From positions 4,256,667 to 4,296,983 of the forward strand of contig NZ_LN848257.1 of the NCBI RefSeq assembly GCF_001499735.1: DNA of 40,317 nucleotides, read 5' to 3'. Position 1 is the first letter of the stretch; each line of letters begins with the position of its first letter. This DNA is from Thiocapsa sp. KS1. GTDB lineage: Bacteria; Pseudomonadota; Gammaproteobacteria; Chromatiales; Chromatiaceae. The position numbers and the translations under genes were made by a program. The notes under the pieces were generated by a model. The model made no database searches, was not told the origin of the DNA, and saw only the letters and a list, made by a program, of their open reading frames with translations. Below are positions 33,024 through 40,317 of the stretch, piece after piece.

Positions 33024-33650
33024 TTGCTTGAAATGATGTACGCCGGCGGGTGGCTGATGGTGCCGATCGTCGCCTGCTCGATCATCGCCACCGCCGTCGT
33101 CATCGAGCGGGCCTGGACGCTGCGCCGCTCGCGGATCATGCCGGCGAATCTGGTCACCCGGATCTGGGAGTGGCACCGTCGGGGAGAGCTGACCGATGCG
33201 CGGATCGAGGAGATCCGCACCGGCTCCCCGCTCGGGCGTTTGCTTGCGGCCGGCCTCATCAACCGCAACCACTCGCGCGAGATCATGAAGGAGGCGATCG
33301 AGGACACCGGCCGACAGGTGGTGGCCGAGCTGGAGCGCTTTCTCAACAGTCTGGGGACGATCGCCTCGGTGGCCCCTCTGCTGGGTCTGTTGGGAACGGT
33401 TCTCGGGATGATCGACGTCTTCGGCGTCATCATGGACGCCGGTGTCGGCAACGCCGCCATGCTGGCGGGGGGGATCTCCAAGGCGCTGATCACGACGGCG
33501 GCCGGTCTGTCGGTGGCCATCCCGGCACTCCTTTTCCATCGCTTCTTCGACAACAAGGTCGCGCGGCTTGCACTCGACATGGAGGAGCAGTCGCTGCGTT
33601 TGGTGGAGGTCATGAAGGGCGAGCGCGAGGCCGGCGAGGTCTCCGCGTGA
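33024..33650 (+). CDS. exbB: ExbB/TolQ/MotA-family proton channel
   Basis: 208 residues. TTG 33024 is chosen because AAGGAG (33011-33016) lies 7 bases upstream; the ATG at 33033 is too far from it. The N-terminus LEMMYAGGWLMVPIVACSII is a typical ExbB start. Two further membrane helices carry SVAPLLGLLGTVLGMIDVFG and GGISKALITTAAGLSVAIPA, the conserved ExbB/TolQ pore segments. With ExbD it uses the proton gradient to energise an envelope process. First gene of the exbB-exbD-msbA-lpxK-kdsB series; the position suggests a function linked to lipid A export rather than TonB, although no tonB is in view. Confidence 0.92.
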   Translation: MLEMMYAGGWLMVPIVACSIIATAVVIERAWTLRRSRIMPANLVTRIWEWHRRGELTDARIEEIRTGSPLGRLLAAGLINRNHSREIMKEAIEDTGRQVVAELERFLNSLGTIASVAPLLGLLGTVLGMIDVFGVIMDAGVGNAAMLAGGISKALITTAAGLSVAIPALLFHRFFDNKVARLALDMEEQSLRLVEVMKGEREAGEVSA

Positions 33651-34165
33651 ATCTGCGTCCGCACCGTCGCGAGCCGGCCGATATCAATATCACCCCGCTG
33701 ATCGATGTGGTCTTTCTCCTGCTGATCTTCTTTATGGTCTCGACCACCTTCAAGGACGAGGCGCGGCTGCGCGTGCAGCTGCCCGAGGCGCAGGGCGAGG
33801 AGATCCCGGCCGAGGAGCCCGAGATGATCCGGCTCGTCATCGATCGTACCGGGTCCTTCAATGTCGACGATCGGGCCGTGCTCGACCGCAAGACCGGCAC
33901 GCTGGTCCAGGTGTTGAAGGATCGGCTCGGGGAGGGCAAGCCCTTGCCCGTGCTGATCCAGGCCGATGCACAGACGCCGCATCAGGCGGTGATGACGGCG
34001 CTCGATGCGGCCAGTCAGGCCGGACTGGTGCGGATCGCATTCGCGGCGACGCGTGCCCCGCAGGACGATGCCGATGCCGAACCGGCTCGAACCCCGTCCG
34101 GGCAATCCGCCCCGCCGTTCGACCCGCAGCCCGCTCAGTCATCCGCAGGGGAGGTCGCTGAATGA
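33647..34165 (+). CDS. exbD: ExbD/TolR-family protein
   Basis: 172 residues from GTG 33647, which overlaps the exbB TGA (GTGA). The single membrane helix with its essential Asp is in INITPLIDVVFLLLIFFMVS. A periplasmic domain follows (RLRVQLPEAQGEEIPAEEPE; PVLIQADAQTPHQAVMTALD). The proline/serine-rich C-terminal tail from about residue 150 is longer than usual and probably disordered. It pairs with ExbB as the proton-motive stator. The stop codon overlaps the msbA start (ATGA). Confidence 0.92.
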   Translation: MNLRPHRREPADINITPLIDVVFLLLIFFMVSTTFKDEARLRVQLPEAQGEEIPAEEPEMIRLVIDRTGSFNVDDRAVLDRKTGTLVQVLKDRLGEGKPLPVLIQADAQTPHQAVMTALDAASQAGLVRIAFAATRAPQDDADAEPARTPSGQSAPPFDPQPAQSSAGEVAE

Positions 34166-35943
34166 CCCATGATGCATCCCGCTCCGAGGTCGAGGCGGGT
34201 CCCATCTATCGCCGACTGTTGGGTTACGTCAAACCCTACTGGCGGATGTTTACGGTCTCGATCGTCGCCATGATCGCCTTCGCGGCCACCGAGCCGCTCT
34301 TCGCGGCCATGATGCAGCCGCTGATCGACGGCAGCTTCGTGGACCGCAACGAGGAGATCGTGCGCCTCATGCCGTTCGTGTTGGTGGTGCTCTTCGTGTT
34401 TCGCGGGATCGCCGGCTTCATCAACAACTACTGTCTGAGCTGGGTCGGCCGACGCGTGGTCGCGGATCTGCGCCAAAAGATGTTCGAGCATCTGCTGCGT
34501 GCCCCGACGCGTTATTACGACAATCAGGGCTCGGGTCACATCCTCGCCAAGCTGACCTACAACGTGGAGAACGTCGCCACGGCGGCCACATCGGCGATCA
34601 CCACCCTGGTCCGCGACGGCTTCACTGTTATCGGCCTGATGGCCTACATGCTTTACCTGAACGCCGCACTCTCGGCGATCTTCCTGGTGATCGGCCCGCT
34701 CATGGCCGGCGCGGTCAAGTATGCGACCAAGCGTTTTCGCCGCCACAGCCGCCGTATCCAGGACCGAGTCGGTGCGCTGACGCAGGTCGCGCAGGAGGCG
34801 ATCGAGGCCCATCGGGTGGTCAAGGCGTTCGGCGGGCAACCACTCGAGGCGCGACGTTTCAGCGCCATCAACGAGAAGACCCGCTCGCTTCAGATGAAGA
34901 TGATCGCCACCGAGGCGGCCAGCGTGCCGCTGGTCCAGCTGATTTCGGCCGTGGCGATCGCTGTGATCGTCTACCTCTCGACCATGCAGGGACTAAAGGA
35001 AGACATCTCGGTCGGCACCTTCATGTCATTCGTGGTCGCCATGGGTCTGCTCCTGCCGCCGGTGAAGCGTCTGACCTCTGTAAACGCCCATCTGCAACGC
35101 GGCATCATCGCCGCCCAGAGCCTGTTCGAGCTGTTGGATGCGGAGGAGGAGCGCGATCAGGGGCAGCGGACGTTGGAACGTGCCGAGGGGCGCGTCGAGT
35201 ACCGCGGTGTCACCCACGTCTATTCGTCCGACAAGCCACCGGCGATCCGGGATCTCGACCTCGTCATCGCACCGGGCGAGCGGGTCGCGCTGGTCGGACG
35301 CTCCGGCAGCGGTAAAAGCACGGTCGCGAGCCTGCTGCCGCGGTTCTACGATGCGACCGCGGGCGAGATCCTGATCGACGGCATCCCGATCGGCGAGCTG
35401 ACCTTGGCGAGTCTGCGCGCCCAGATCTCGCTCGTCAGTCAGGACGTGGTGCTCTTCAACGACAGCATCGCCAACAACATCGCCTATGGTCAGGCCGTAA
35501 CGCCGAGCCGCGAGACGCTCGAGCGCGTCGCCGTGAACGCCCACGCGCTCGACTTCATCCAGGCGATGCCCGAGGGTTTCGACACGCGGATCGGCGATCG
35601 CGGCGTCATGCTCTCGGGCGGGCAGCGCCAGCGTCTCGCGATTGCGCGTGCGATGCTCAAAGACGCCCCGATCCTGATCCTGGACGAGGCCACCTCCGCG
35701 CTCGACACCGAGTCCGAGCGCCATATCCAGGCCGCCCTCCAGGAGCTGATGGCAAACCGCACGACCCTGATGATCGCCCATCGTCTCTCCACCATCGAGA
35801 ACGCCGACCGCATCCTGGTGATGGACAACGGACAGGTCGTCGAGCAGGGCACCCACGGCGAACTGCTGGCACAGGACGGCTATTACGCCCGCCTGCACCG
35901 CCTCCAATTCCACGATGCCGGCGAGCCGCCGGCCGCGTCGTAG
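34162..35943 (+). CDS. msbA: Lipid A export ATP-binding/permease protein MsbA
   Basis: 593 residues (E. coli 582). The N-terminal six-helix ABC exporter domain includes LIDGSFVDRNEEIVRLMPFV and VADLRQKMFEHLLRAPTRYY. The nucleotide-binding domain has Walker A GRSGSGKSTVASLLPRFYD near residue 380, a Q-loop in ISLVSQDVVLFNDSIANNIA, the ABC signature LSGGQRQRLAIARAML near 484, and Walker B ILILDEATSALDTES. It flips core-lipid A across the inner membrane and is encoded beside lpxK and kdsB, as in many gammaproteobacteria. Length and motifs are complete. A 9-bp hairpin directly follows the stop codon. Confidence 0.95.
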   Translation: MTHDASRSEVEAGPIYRRLLGYVKPYWRMFTVSIVAMIAFAATEPLFAAMMQPLIDGSFVDRNEEIVRLMPFVLVVLFVFRGIAGFINNYCLSWVGRRVVADLRQKMFEHLLRAPTRYYDNQGSGHILAKLTYNVENVATAATSAITTLVRDGFTVIGLMAYMLYLNAALSAIFLVIGPLMAGAVKYATKRFRRHSRRIQDRVGALTQVAQEAIEAHRVVKAFGGQPLEARRFSAINEKTRSLQMKMIATEAASVPLVQLISAVAIAVIVYLSTMQGLKEDISVGTFMSFVVAMGLLLPPVKRLTSVNAHLQRGIIAAQSLFELLDAEEERDQGQRTLERAEGRVEYRGVTHVYSSDKPPAIRDLDLVIAPGERVALVGRSGSGKSTVASLLPRFYDATAGEILIDGIPIGELTLASLRAQISLVSQDVVLFNDSIANNIAYGQAVTPSRETLERVAVNAHALDFIQAMPEGFDTRIGDRGVMLSGGQRQRLAIARAMLKDAPILILDEATSALDTESERHIQAALQELMANRTTLMIAHRLSTIENADRILVMDNGQVVEQGTHGELLAQDGYYARLHRLQFHDAGEPPAAS

Positions 35944-35970
35944 GTTGTGCTGACGTTAGGAAGCACAACC
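35943..35970. repeat. Hairpin GGTTGTGCT...AGCACAACC after msbA
   Basis: Perfect 9-bp arms around a 10-base loop, with no T-tract. It is a REP-like repeat between msbA and lpxK that may stabilise the upstream message. Confidence 0.6.
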
Positions 35971-36034
35971 CGCTCGGCGCTCCGTCGAGCCTCCCGCGCC
36001 TCGACACACCCGAGAGGGGAGGGGAGCTGAAGTA

Positions 36035-37039
36035 GTGGACCCGAACCCGATCTGGTACGGCCGTCATCCGCTCGGCCTCATCCTCGCGCCGTTCTCCTGG
36101 CTCTACTGTCTGGTGGTCCAACTGCGCCGCCTGAGCTACCGCAAGGGCTGGCTGGCGAGCCTGCGCCTGCCGGTGCCCGTCGTGGTGGTCGGTAATCTCA
36201 CCGTCGGCGGGACCGGCAAGACCCCGGCCGTCCTGAAGCTCGCGGAGCTGCTGCGGGCGCGTGGTTGGAATCCCGGGATCATCACCAGAGGATATGGCGG
36301 ACGTGGCCCGGTTGCGCCGCGCCGGGTCTCTCCTGAAAGCGAGCCCGCCGATGTCGGCGACGAGCCCGTGCTGCTCGCCCGTCGCAGCGGTTGCCCCGTC
36401 GTCGCCGGACCGGATCGCTTCGCCGCCGGTGCGCTCGCACTGTCCGGGGGCGACCTGGTGGACATCCTCCTCGCCGACGACGGACTCCAACACTATCGGT
36501 TGGCCCGAGACATCGAGATTGCGGTCGTCGACGGTGCGCGCGGACTCGGCAACGGGCGCTGTCTGCCCGCGGGGCCGTTGCGCGAGCCGCGCGGGCGTCT
36601 GACCACGGTCGATCTGGTGCTGACCAACGGCGGCGACCGGGACGAAGGGTACCGGATGCGTCTGGTTCCGGGGGCGGCGGTCAATCTCCGTGACCCCGCC
36701 GTCTCCAAGCCGATCGCCGAGTTCATTGGGGGGCGGCCCGTCTTTGTTGTCGCCGCGATCGGCAACCCCGAGCGCTTCTTCGCCATGCTCCGCGGTCTGG
36801 GTCTCCAGGTCGAGGGCCGCGCCTACCCGGATCACTATCCCTTTGCACCGTCGGATCTTGCGGCTTGGCCGGCGGGTCCGGTGCTCATGACCGAGAAGGA
36901 CGCCGTGAAGTGCGCGCCCTTCGCCTGCGAGGATCACTGGTTTCTACCCGTGGACGCCGAGCTGGATACGGCCTTCGTCGAGGCATTCTTTCGCAAGCTG
37001 GAGGCACGGACCCATGTCTGCCCGAGAGACTTCCGATAA
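36035..37039 (+). CDS. lpxK: Tetraacyldisaccharide 4'-kinase
   Basis: 334 residues (E. coli 328) from GTG 36035, with GGGGAG about 9 bases upstream. N-terminal membrane-associated helix GLILAPFSWLYCLVVQLRRL, Walker A VVVGNLTVGGTGKTPAVLKL near residue 58, GIITRGYGGRG, VGDEPVLLARRSGCPVV, and DILLADDGLQHYRLARDIEI. It phosphorylates the 4' position of lipid A precursor at the inner membrane. The 3' end overlaps kdsB by 26 bases. The small Trm112-like gene often found between lpxK and kdsB is absent. Confidence 0.95.
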   Translation: MDPNPIWYGRHPLGLILAPFSWLYCLVVQLRRLSYRKGWLASLRLPVPVVVVGNLTVGGTGKTPAVLKLAELLRARGWNPGIITRGYGGRGPVAPRRVSPESEPADVGDEPVLLARRSGCPVVAGPDRFAAGALALSGGDLVDILLADDGLQHYRLARDIEIAVVDGARGLGNGRCLPAGPLREPRGRLTTVDLVLTNGGDRDEGYRMRLVPGAAVNLRDPAVSKPIAEFIGGRPVFVVAAIGNPERFFAMLRGLGLQVEGRAYPDHYPFAPSDLAAWPAGPVLMTEKDAVKCAPFACEDHWFLPVDAELDTAFVEAFFRKLEARTHVCPRDFR

Positions 37040-37799
37040 ACCCCTAGGATTCAAGGTCGTTATCCCCGCGCGCTACGGCTCGACGCGACTTCCGGGCAAA
37101 CCCCTGTTGCTGATCGCCGGCAAGCCGATGATCCAGCATGTCGTGGAGCGCGCGCGCGCGAGCGCCGCCGATGAGATCCTGGTCGCGACCGACGACCCAC
37201 GCATCGCCGAGGCCTGTCACGGCTTCGGCGCCGAGGTGGTGATGACCGGCAGCGAGCACCGCAGCGGGTCCGAGCGCATCACCGAGGTGATCGAGCTGCG
37301 CGGTTGGGACGACGACGTGGTGGTGGTCAACCTGCAGGGCGACGAGCCGGCGATGCCGGCGGCCTTGCTGGATCAGGTCGCGAGCGACCTGGCCGCCATC
37401 GCCGATCTCGGCATGTCCACGTTGGCCGCACCGATCTCCGAGCGCGCGACCCTCTTCGATCCACACGTGGTGAAGGTGGTCACGGACGCGAAGGGCTACG
37501 CGCTCTATTTCTCCCGCGCTCCGATGCCCTGGCACCGCGACGAGTTTCTCGCCGATCGCGCCGAGCTGCCGACATCGGTCGCTTTTCTGCGCCACATCGG
37601 GCTCTATGCCTACCGCGTCGGCTTCCTCAAGCGCTATCTGGCTTGGGCGCCGTCGCCCCTGGAGGTGGCGGAGTCGCTGGAACAGCTGCGCGTGCTCTGG
37701 CATGGGGAGCGTATCCATGTGGCGATCGCCGAGTCCGAGCCCGGGCCGGGCGTGGATACGGCCTCGGATCTGGCCAGGGCCGAGCGGCATCTGGCTTAA
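37014..37799 (+). CDS. kdsB: 3-deoxy-manno-octulosonate cytidylyltransferase
   Basis: 261 residues (E. coli 248). Motifs: FKVVIPARYGSTRLPGKPLL (nucleotide-binding), MIQHVVERARA, EILVATDDPRIAEA, MTGSEHRSGSERITEVIE, VVVNLQGDEPAMPAALLDQV, ALYFSRAPMPWHRD and RHIGLYAYRVGFLKRYLAWA. It activates KDO as CMP-KDO for transfer to lipid A. It starts inside the lpxK coding region. The TAA stop codon is bases 2-4 of repeat element D. Confidence 0.96.
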   Translation: MSARETSDKPLGFKVVIPARYGSTRLPGKPLLLIAGKPMIQHVVERARASAADEILVATDDPRIAEACHGFGAEVVMTGSEHRSGSERITEVIELRGWDDDVVVVNLQGDEPAMPAALLDQVASDLAAIADLGMSTLAAPISERATLFDPHVVKVVTDAKGYALYFSRAPMPWHRDEFLADRAELPTSVAFLRHIGLYAYRVGFLKRYLAWAPSPLEVAESLEQLRVLWHGERIHVAIAESEPGPGVDTASDLARAERHLA

Positions 37800-37880
37800 A
37801 CCGCGTCCTCGGCCCAGCGGGTGGTGTGGAAGTTGGCTATGCGTTTGCGCACGGATCGGCGTTGGCGTTGATGCGGTTTA
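37796..37880. repeat. TIR element copy D
   Basis: 85 bases with ends TTAAACCGCGTCC and GATGCGGTTTA. The kdsB stop codon TAA is bases 2-4 of the element. Confidence 0.8.
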
Positions 37881-37954
37881 GATGTGAAATCCTCGATTCG
37901 ACGATCTGTGTGGTCTCTGCGCCTTTGCGGCTCGACCGGGCTTCTTGGTGTGAT

Positions 37955-38251
37955 TCAGGCCCGTAGCGTCGACTTGAGGCAGTCCAGTAGATCTTGCATC
38001 TCGAGCGTGAGCGCGCCCTCGACCGGGTCCAGGATTCGGATCTGACGGATCGCGTTGGCGCGATGGCTGGCGCGGCCGTATTGGTCCATCTGGATCGGAG
38101 GTCTGGCGAGATCCGATTCCAGCACCACGAGTCCCTCGCCGGGCACGATGTCGATCAGGCGCCAGACCTGCCCGTCAAGCTCGCAGCGATGGCCGAGCAG
38201 GGTTCTTAGGCGTTGCAGCAACGCGGCATCGATCGTTCGGATGTGTGTCAT
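37955..38251 (-). CDS. Conserved hypothetical protein, 98 residues
   Basis: ATG 38251 starts MTHIRTIDAALLQRLRTLLG; an upstream GTG (38293) is possible. The middle part RCELDGQVWRLIDIVPGEGL and VVLESDLARPPIQMDQYGRA looks like a small beta-barrel, followed by a helical end MQDLLDCLKSTLRA. There is no signal peptide. It lies alone between kdsB and a + strand gene. A strong minus-strand terminator at 38343 precedes it, so its expression may involve read-through. I have no function for it. Confidence 0.65.
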   Translation of the reverse strand: MTHIRTIDAALLQRLRTLLGHRCELDGQVWRLIDIVPGEGLVVLESDLARPPIQMDQYGRASHRANAIRQIRILDPVEGALTLEMQDLLDCLKSTLRA

Positions 38252-38342
38252 TTGGCTCACGCTGTCGAGCTTGCGAGCGGGCGACTCCCCCACGCACCCG
38301 AAACTACCAACATGGCAGCGGGAAGTGAGTTTTCATCCAGGC

Positions 38343-38366
38343 AAAAAAAACCCCGCTGACGCGGGG
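38343..38366 (-). terminator. Rho-independent terminator upstream of the 98-residue gene
   Basis: On the minus strand CCCCGC-GTCA-GCGGGG is followed by eight T. No annotated minus-strand gene ends here: the next gene on that strand starts 92 bases downstream. It therefore ends an unannotated short transcript or acts as a leader attenuator. Confidence 0.8.
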
Positions 38367-38534
38367 CGAATCACCACTGAGGAGGTCAGAGAACGAAACC
38401 GAAGAACGGAAAGCGTCCGTCTTGATTGCAGGAATGCAGAACGGATGCCAAGTTTGCGTTTCGAACTACGATTTAATCGAAACAATCGGTTACGAAGTCG
38501 CGAGGCGGTTAAGTCTGATGATGGGAGGCGAGCC

Positions 38535-39059
38535 ATGCACAGATTTCAGACGCGCGAAGGCCGTTTCCGCACCGTATCGGTGCGATATTCGCGACAAACG
38601 GCCTGTCTCTTTGTCGTCATCGCAACACTTTGGGTGATCAATCCGGCCGCGGCCGAGACGGACGCGATGCGTGCACAGGGGATTCAATCCCAGCGGGCCG
38701 CCGCCGGCTGGTTGCGATTGCAGCAGGATCAACGGACGGCGAGACAGCAGGCCGGCGAGCTGTCGCCCCCCGAGGCGGCGCGGCAGCAGTCGCTCGAGTG
38801 GAACGAGGCGATCCGTTACCGCGAGCTTCTTCAGCAACAGAATCGCGCCATCGACTCGGCCCGTCGGCAAGATCGGCTGGTGCCCAGTGACGGGGCGGGT
38901 GCGATGCCGGACGGTGGGGCCGGCCGGGCGCGGATGCAGGGTCAGTTGATGGAGTTGGAGGCGCAACAACAAAGCCAGCGCCTGCAAATGCAGATGGACC
39001 GTGCGCGCCGCAGTCAACCGGCGCCGGGGCGGTTCGGCCGAGGCTCGAATGGCCGATAA
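38535..39059 (+). CDS. Secreted Gln/Arg-rich helical protein of unknown function
   Basis: 174 residues from ATG 38535, with GGGAGG about 8 bases upstream. The N-terminus has a signal-like segment (TACLFVVIATLWVINPAAA-ETD). The mature part is low-complexity and helical: QGIQSQRAAAGWLRLQQDQR, RYRELLQQQNRAIDSARRQD, MELEAQQQSQRLQMQMDRAR. It resembles short periplasmic coiled-coil proteins, but I recognise no family. A preceding in-frame stretch back to 38055 lacks coding character and was excluded. Confidence 0.6.
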   Translation: MHRFQTREGRFRTVSVRYSRQTACLFVVIATLWVINPAAAETDAMRAQGIQSQRAAAGWLRLQQDQRTARQQAGELSPPEAARQQSLEWNEAIRYRELLQQQNRAIDSARRQDRLVPSDGAGAMPDGGAGRARMQGQLMELEAQQQSQRLQMQMDRARRSQPAPGRFGRGSNGR

Positions 39060-39109
39060 GGTACGGGCCTCGTTCATGTCGTGGGCCGGAAGCGCCGAAC
39101 GCGATCGTC

Positions 39110-39150
39110 GCGAAGCGGCAGCGTCCCCGGGATCGACGACTTGCAGTCGT
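39110..39150 (+). repeat. 40-bp dispersed repeat, copy 2
   Basis: GCGAAGCGGCAGCGTCCCCG then GGATCGACGACTTGCAGTCGT ending in the hairpin; copy 1 at 14008-14047. It is followed by CGATTACGGCAACGACAACG (39172-39191), a relative of the TCGTTG repeat. Confidence 0.65.
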
Positions 39151-39215
39151 ATTCGTCCGGAATCCGAATACACGATTACGGCAACGACAACGAGCTGAGC
39201 TTTCGATGATGTTTC

Positions 39216-39338
39216 TTAGTTGTCGGGCCGCGCATCCCCGGTGTGTCTGAAGCACTCCTCGGATTCGTACCACATGACGTTGATGATGCCGAAGGCGAGT
39301 GCCAGCAGCACACCCAGGATCCAAGCGAAATACCACAT
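39216..39338 (-). CDS. cydX: Cytochrome bd oxidase small subunit CydX
   Basis: 40 residues: MWYFAWILGVLLALAFGIIN then VMWYESEECF and a short polar tail. This is the single-helix CydX pattern, including the conserved W-Y-F-W-I-L-G start and the E after the helix. ATG 39338 has GAGAGGA upstream; an in-frame ATG at 39368 is less likely. It stabilises the haems of the bd complex. It follows cydB by 83 bases on the same strand. Confidence 0.9.
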   Translation of the reverse strand: MWYFAWILGVLLALAFGIINVMWYESEECFRHTGDARPDN

Positions 39339-39421
39339 GGGATCGTCCTCTCGGTGATCGATGCTCATGGTTCGGGGTCGCACCCAACGCCCCCGGACCC
39401 CGACGTTTCTCGATGAACCCC

Positions 39422-40317
39422 TCAGTACGCCAAATGCTCCTGCTCCCGGATCTCCTCCACCGTCACACGCCGCCACATCTTGGTGTAGGTCCAGGTGGTG
39501 TAGGCCAGGATCAGCGGGATGAAGATGACCGCCGCCCAGAACATGACGGTCAGGGTCAGGTGGCTGGAGACGGCATCCCAAACGATCAGGCTGCTGTTGG
39601 GATCGGTCCGCGAGGGAAGTATGAAGGGGAAGAGGCTCACCCCGGCGGTCACGATGATGCCCGTGATCGCCAGGCTGCCGCTCACCAGACCCCAGCCCGG
39701 ACGATCGGCGGCGGCGAGCTTCATCGTCGCCCAGAGCCCCGCGAAGCCGAGTACCGGGAAGAGCAGCGTCCAAGGATGGGCGCCGTAGTTGGCCAACCAG
39801 GCCCAAGAGTCCGCAACGACCTCCTTGGTGAGCGGGTTGGGTGTCGCATCGAGCGGGGGCATGGAGACGACCTTGAAGCCGTCGATGCCGATGATCAGCC
39901 AGACCCCGGCGAGCGCGAACACGGCCATGCTGATCAGCGCGAAGATCCGGGCCGATTCCTTGGCCCGCGAAGCGATGGGCTCGGCGGTCCGGACCTGGAG
40001 CCAGACCGCACCGTGCATCGTCAGCATGGCCACGCTCAGGATGCCCGCCAACAGTGCGAAGGGGTGGAAGAGGCCGAAGAAGCTGCCGGTGTAGAAGGAT
40101 CTCAGCATGTCGTCGAGATGGAAGGGCACGCCGAGCAGCAGATTGCCGAAGGCGACCCCGAACACCAACGCCGGCACCACCCCGCCGATAAACAGCCCCC
40201 AATCCCAGGCGTTGCGCCAGCGCGGATCCGCGATCTTGCTGCGATAGTCGAAGCCGACCGGCCGGAAGAAGAGCCCGAAGAGCGCGAGCAACATCGCGAA
40301 ATAAAACCCCGAGAAGG
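39422..40317 (-). CDS. cydB: Cytochrome bd ubiquinol oxidase subunit II (5' end cut by window edge)
   Basis: 298 residues are visible, continuing past the right edge in frame (FSGFYFAMLLALFGLFFRPV). Family marks: GVAFGNLLLGVPFHLDDMLR, FHPFALLAGILSVAMLTMHG, LSHLT-like VSSHLTLTVMFWAAVIFIPL, and SLFPFILPSRTDPNSSLIVW. The C-terminus (TWTYTKMWRRVTVEEIREQE) is typical. CydB with CydA and CydX forms the high-affinity quinol oxidase that reduces oxygen to water. About 80 N-terminal residues lie outside the window. Confidence 0.95.
   Translation of the reverse strand, partial: FSGFYFAMLLALFGLFFRPVGFDYRSKIADPRWRNAWDWGLFIGGVVPALVFGVAFGNLLLGVPFHLDDMLRSFYTGSFFGLFHPFALLAGILSVAMLTMHGAVWLQVRTAEPIASRAKESARIFALISMAVFALAGVWLIIGIDGFKVVSMPPLDATPNPLTKEVVADSWAWLANYGAHPWTLLFPVLGFAGLWATMKLAAADRPGWGLVSGSLAITGIIVTAGVSLFPFILPSRTDPNSSLIVWDAVSSHLTLTVMFWAAVIFIPLILAYTTWTYTKMWRRVTVEEIREQEHLAY

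Overview
This is a chromosomal window from a GC-rich gammaproteobacterium. The gene set points to a purple sulfur bacterium (Chromatiaceae, Thiocapsa/Allochromatium-like): FeS-type photolyase, cytochrome c4 with a DUF302 protein, CCG-type FeS oxidoreductase with DUF3501, cytochrome bd, and the exbB-exbD-msbA-lpxK-kdsB block. The taxon is inferred from gene content and style; no rRNA is present.

Layout. 1-1.7 kb: a truncated HEAT-repeat protein and a SAM methyltransferase. 1.8-8.9 kb: a decayed defence island on the minus strand. It holds a type III-like restriction system whose res gene has one in-frame stop and one frameshift. Its mod gene survives only as an N-terminal stub and an internally deleted C-terminal piece, with an HNH nuclease gene between them. 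A VapBC-type pair and a lone antitoxin-like gene lie between res and mod, and a Phd/PIN pair lies upstream of res. 9.3-9.6 kb: tRNA-Ala and tRNA-Glu with their own promoter and terminator. 9.7-18.9 kb: htpX, cytochrome b561/YceI, a HAD phosphatase, DUF3501, the CCG FeS protein, a glutathione peroxidase, ferredoxin-NADP reductase and an ATP-dependent DNA ligase. 19-23.6 kb: photolyase plus FAD oxidoreductase, then cytochrome c4 plus DUF302. 23.8-29.7 kb (minus): a polyisoprenyl-phosphate glycosyltransferase, an ArnT-like transferase and a PAP2 phosphatase in one operon; darP and recJ. 29.7-32.4 kb: lemA and an M48 protease. 33-37.8 kb: exbB-exbD-msbA-lpxK-kdsB, the lipid A/KDO supply and export operon. 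38-40.3 kb: two uncharacterised genes, then cydX and the end of cydB.

The most unusual signal is a family of 81-89 bp elements bounded by inverted repeats of the form TTAAACCGCGtcc...ggaCGCGGTTTAA. I find seven clear copies and one degenerate copy in 24 kb. At four loci the stop codon of the adjacent gene is the same three bases of the element end. At three others the far end abuts or supplies the ribosome-binding region of a start codon. Two pairs form composites of about 195 bp: two elements around a 22-23 bp AT-rich core that is conserved between loci. One composite fills the whole lemA-M48 intergenic space. I see no transposase in the window that could account for them.
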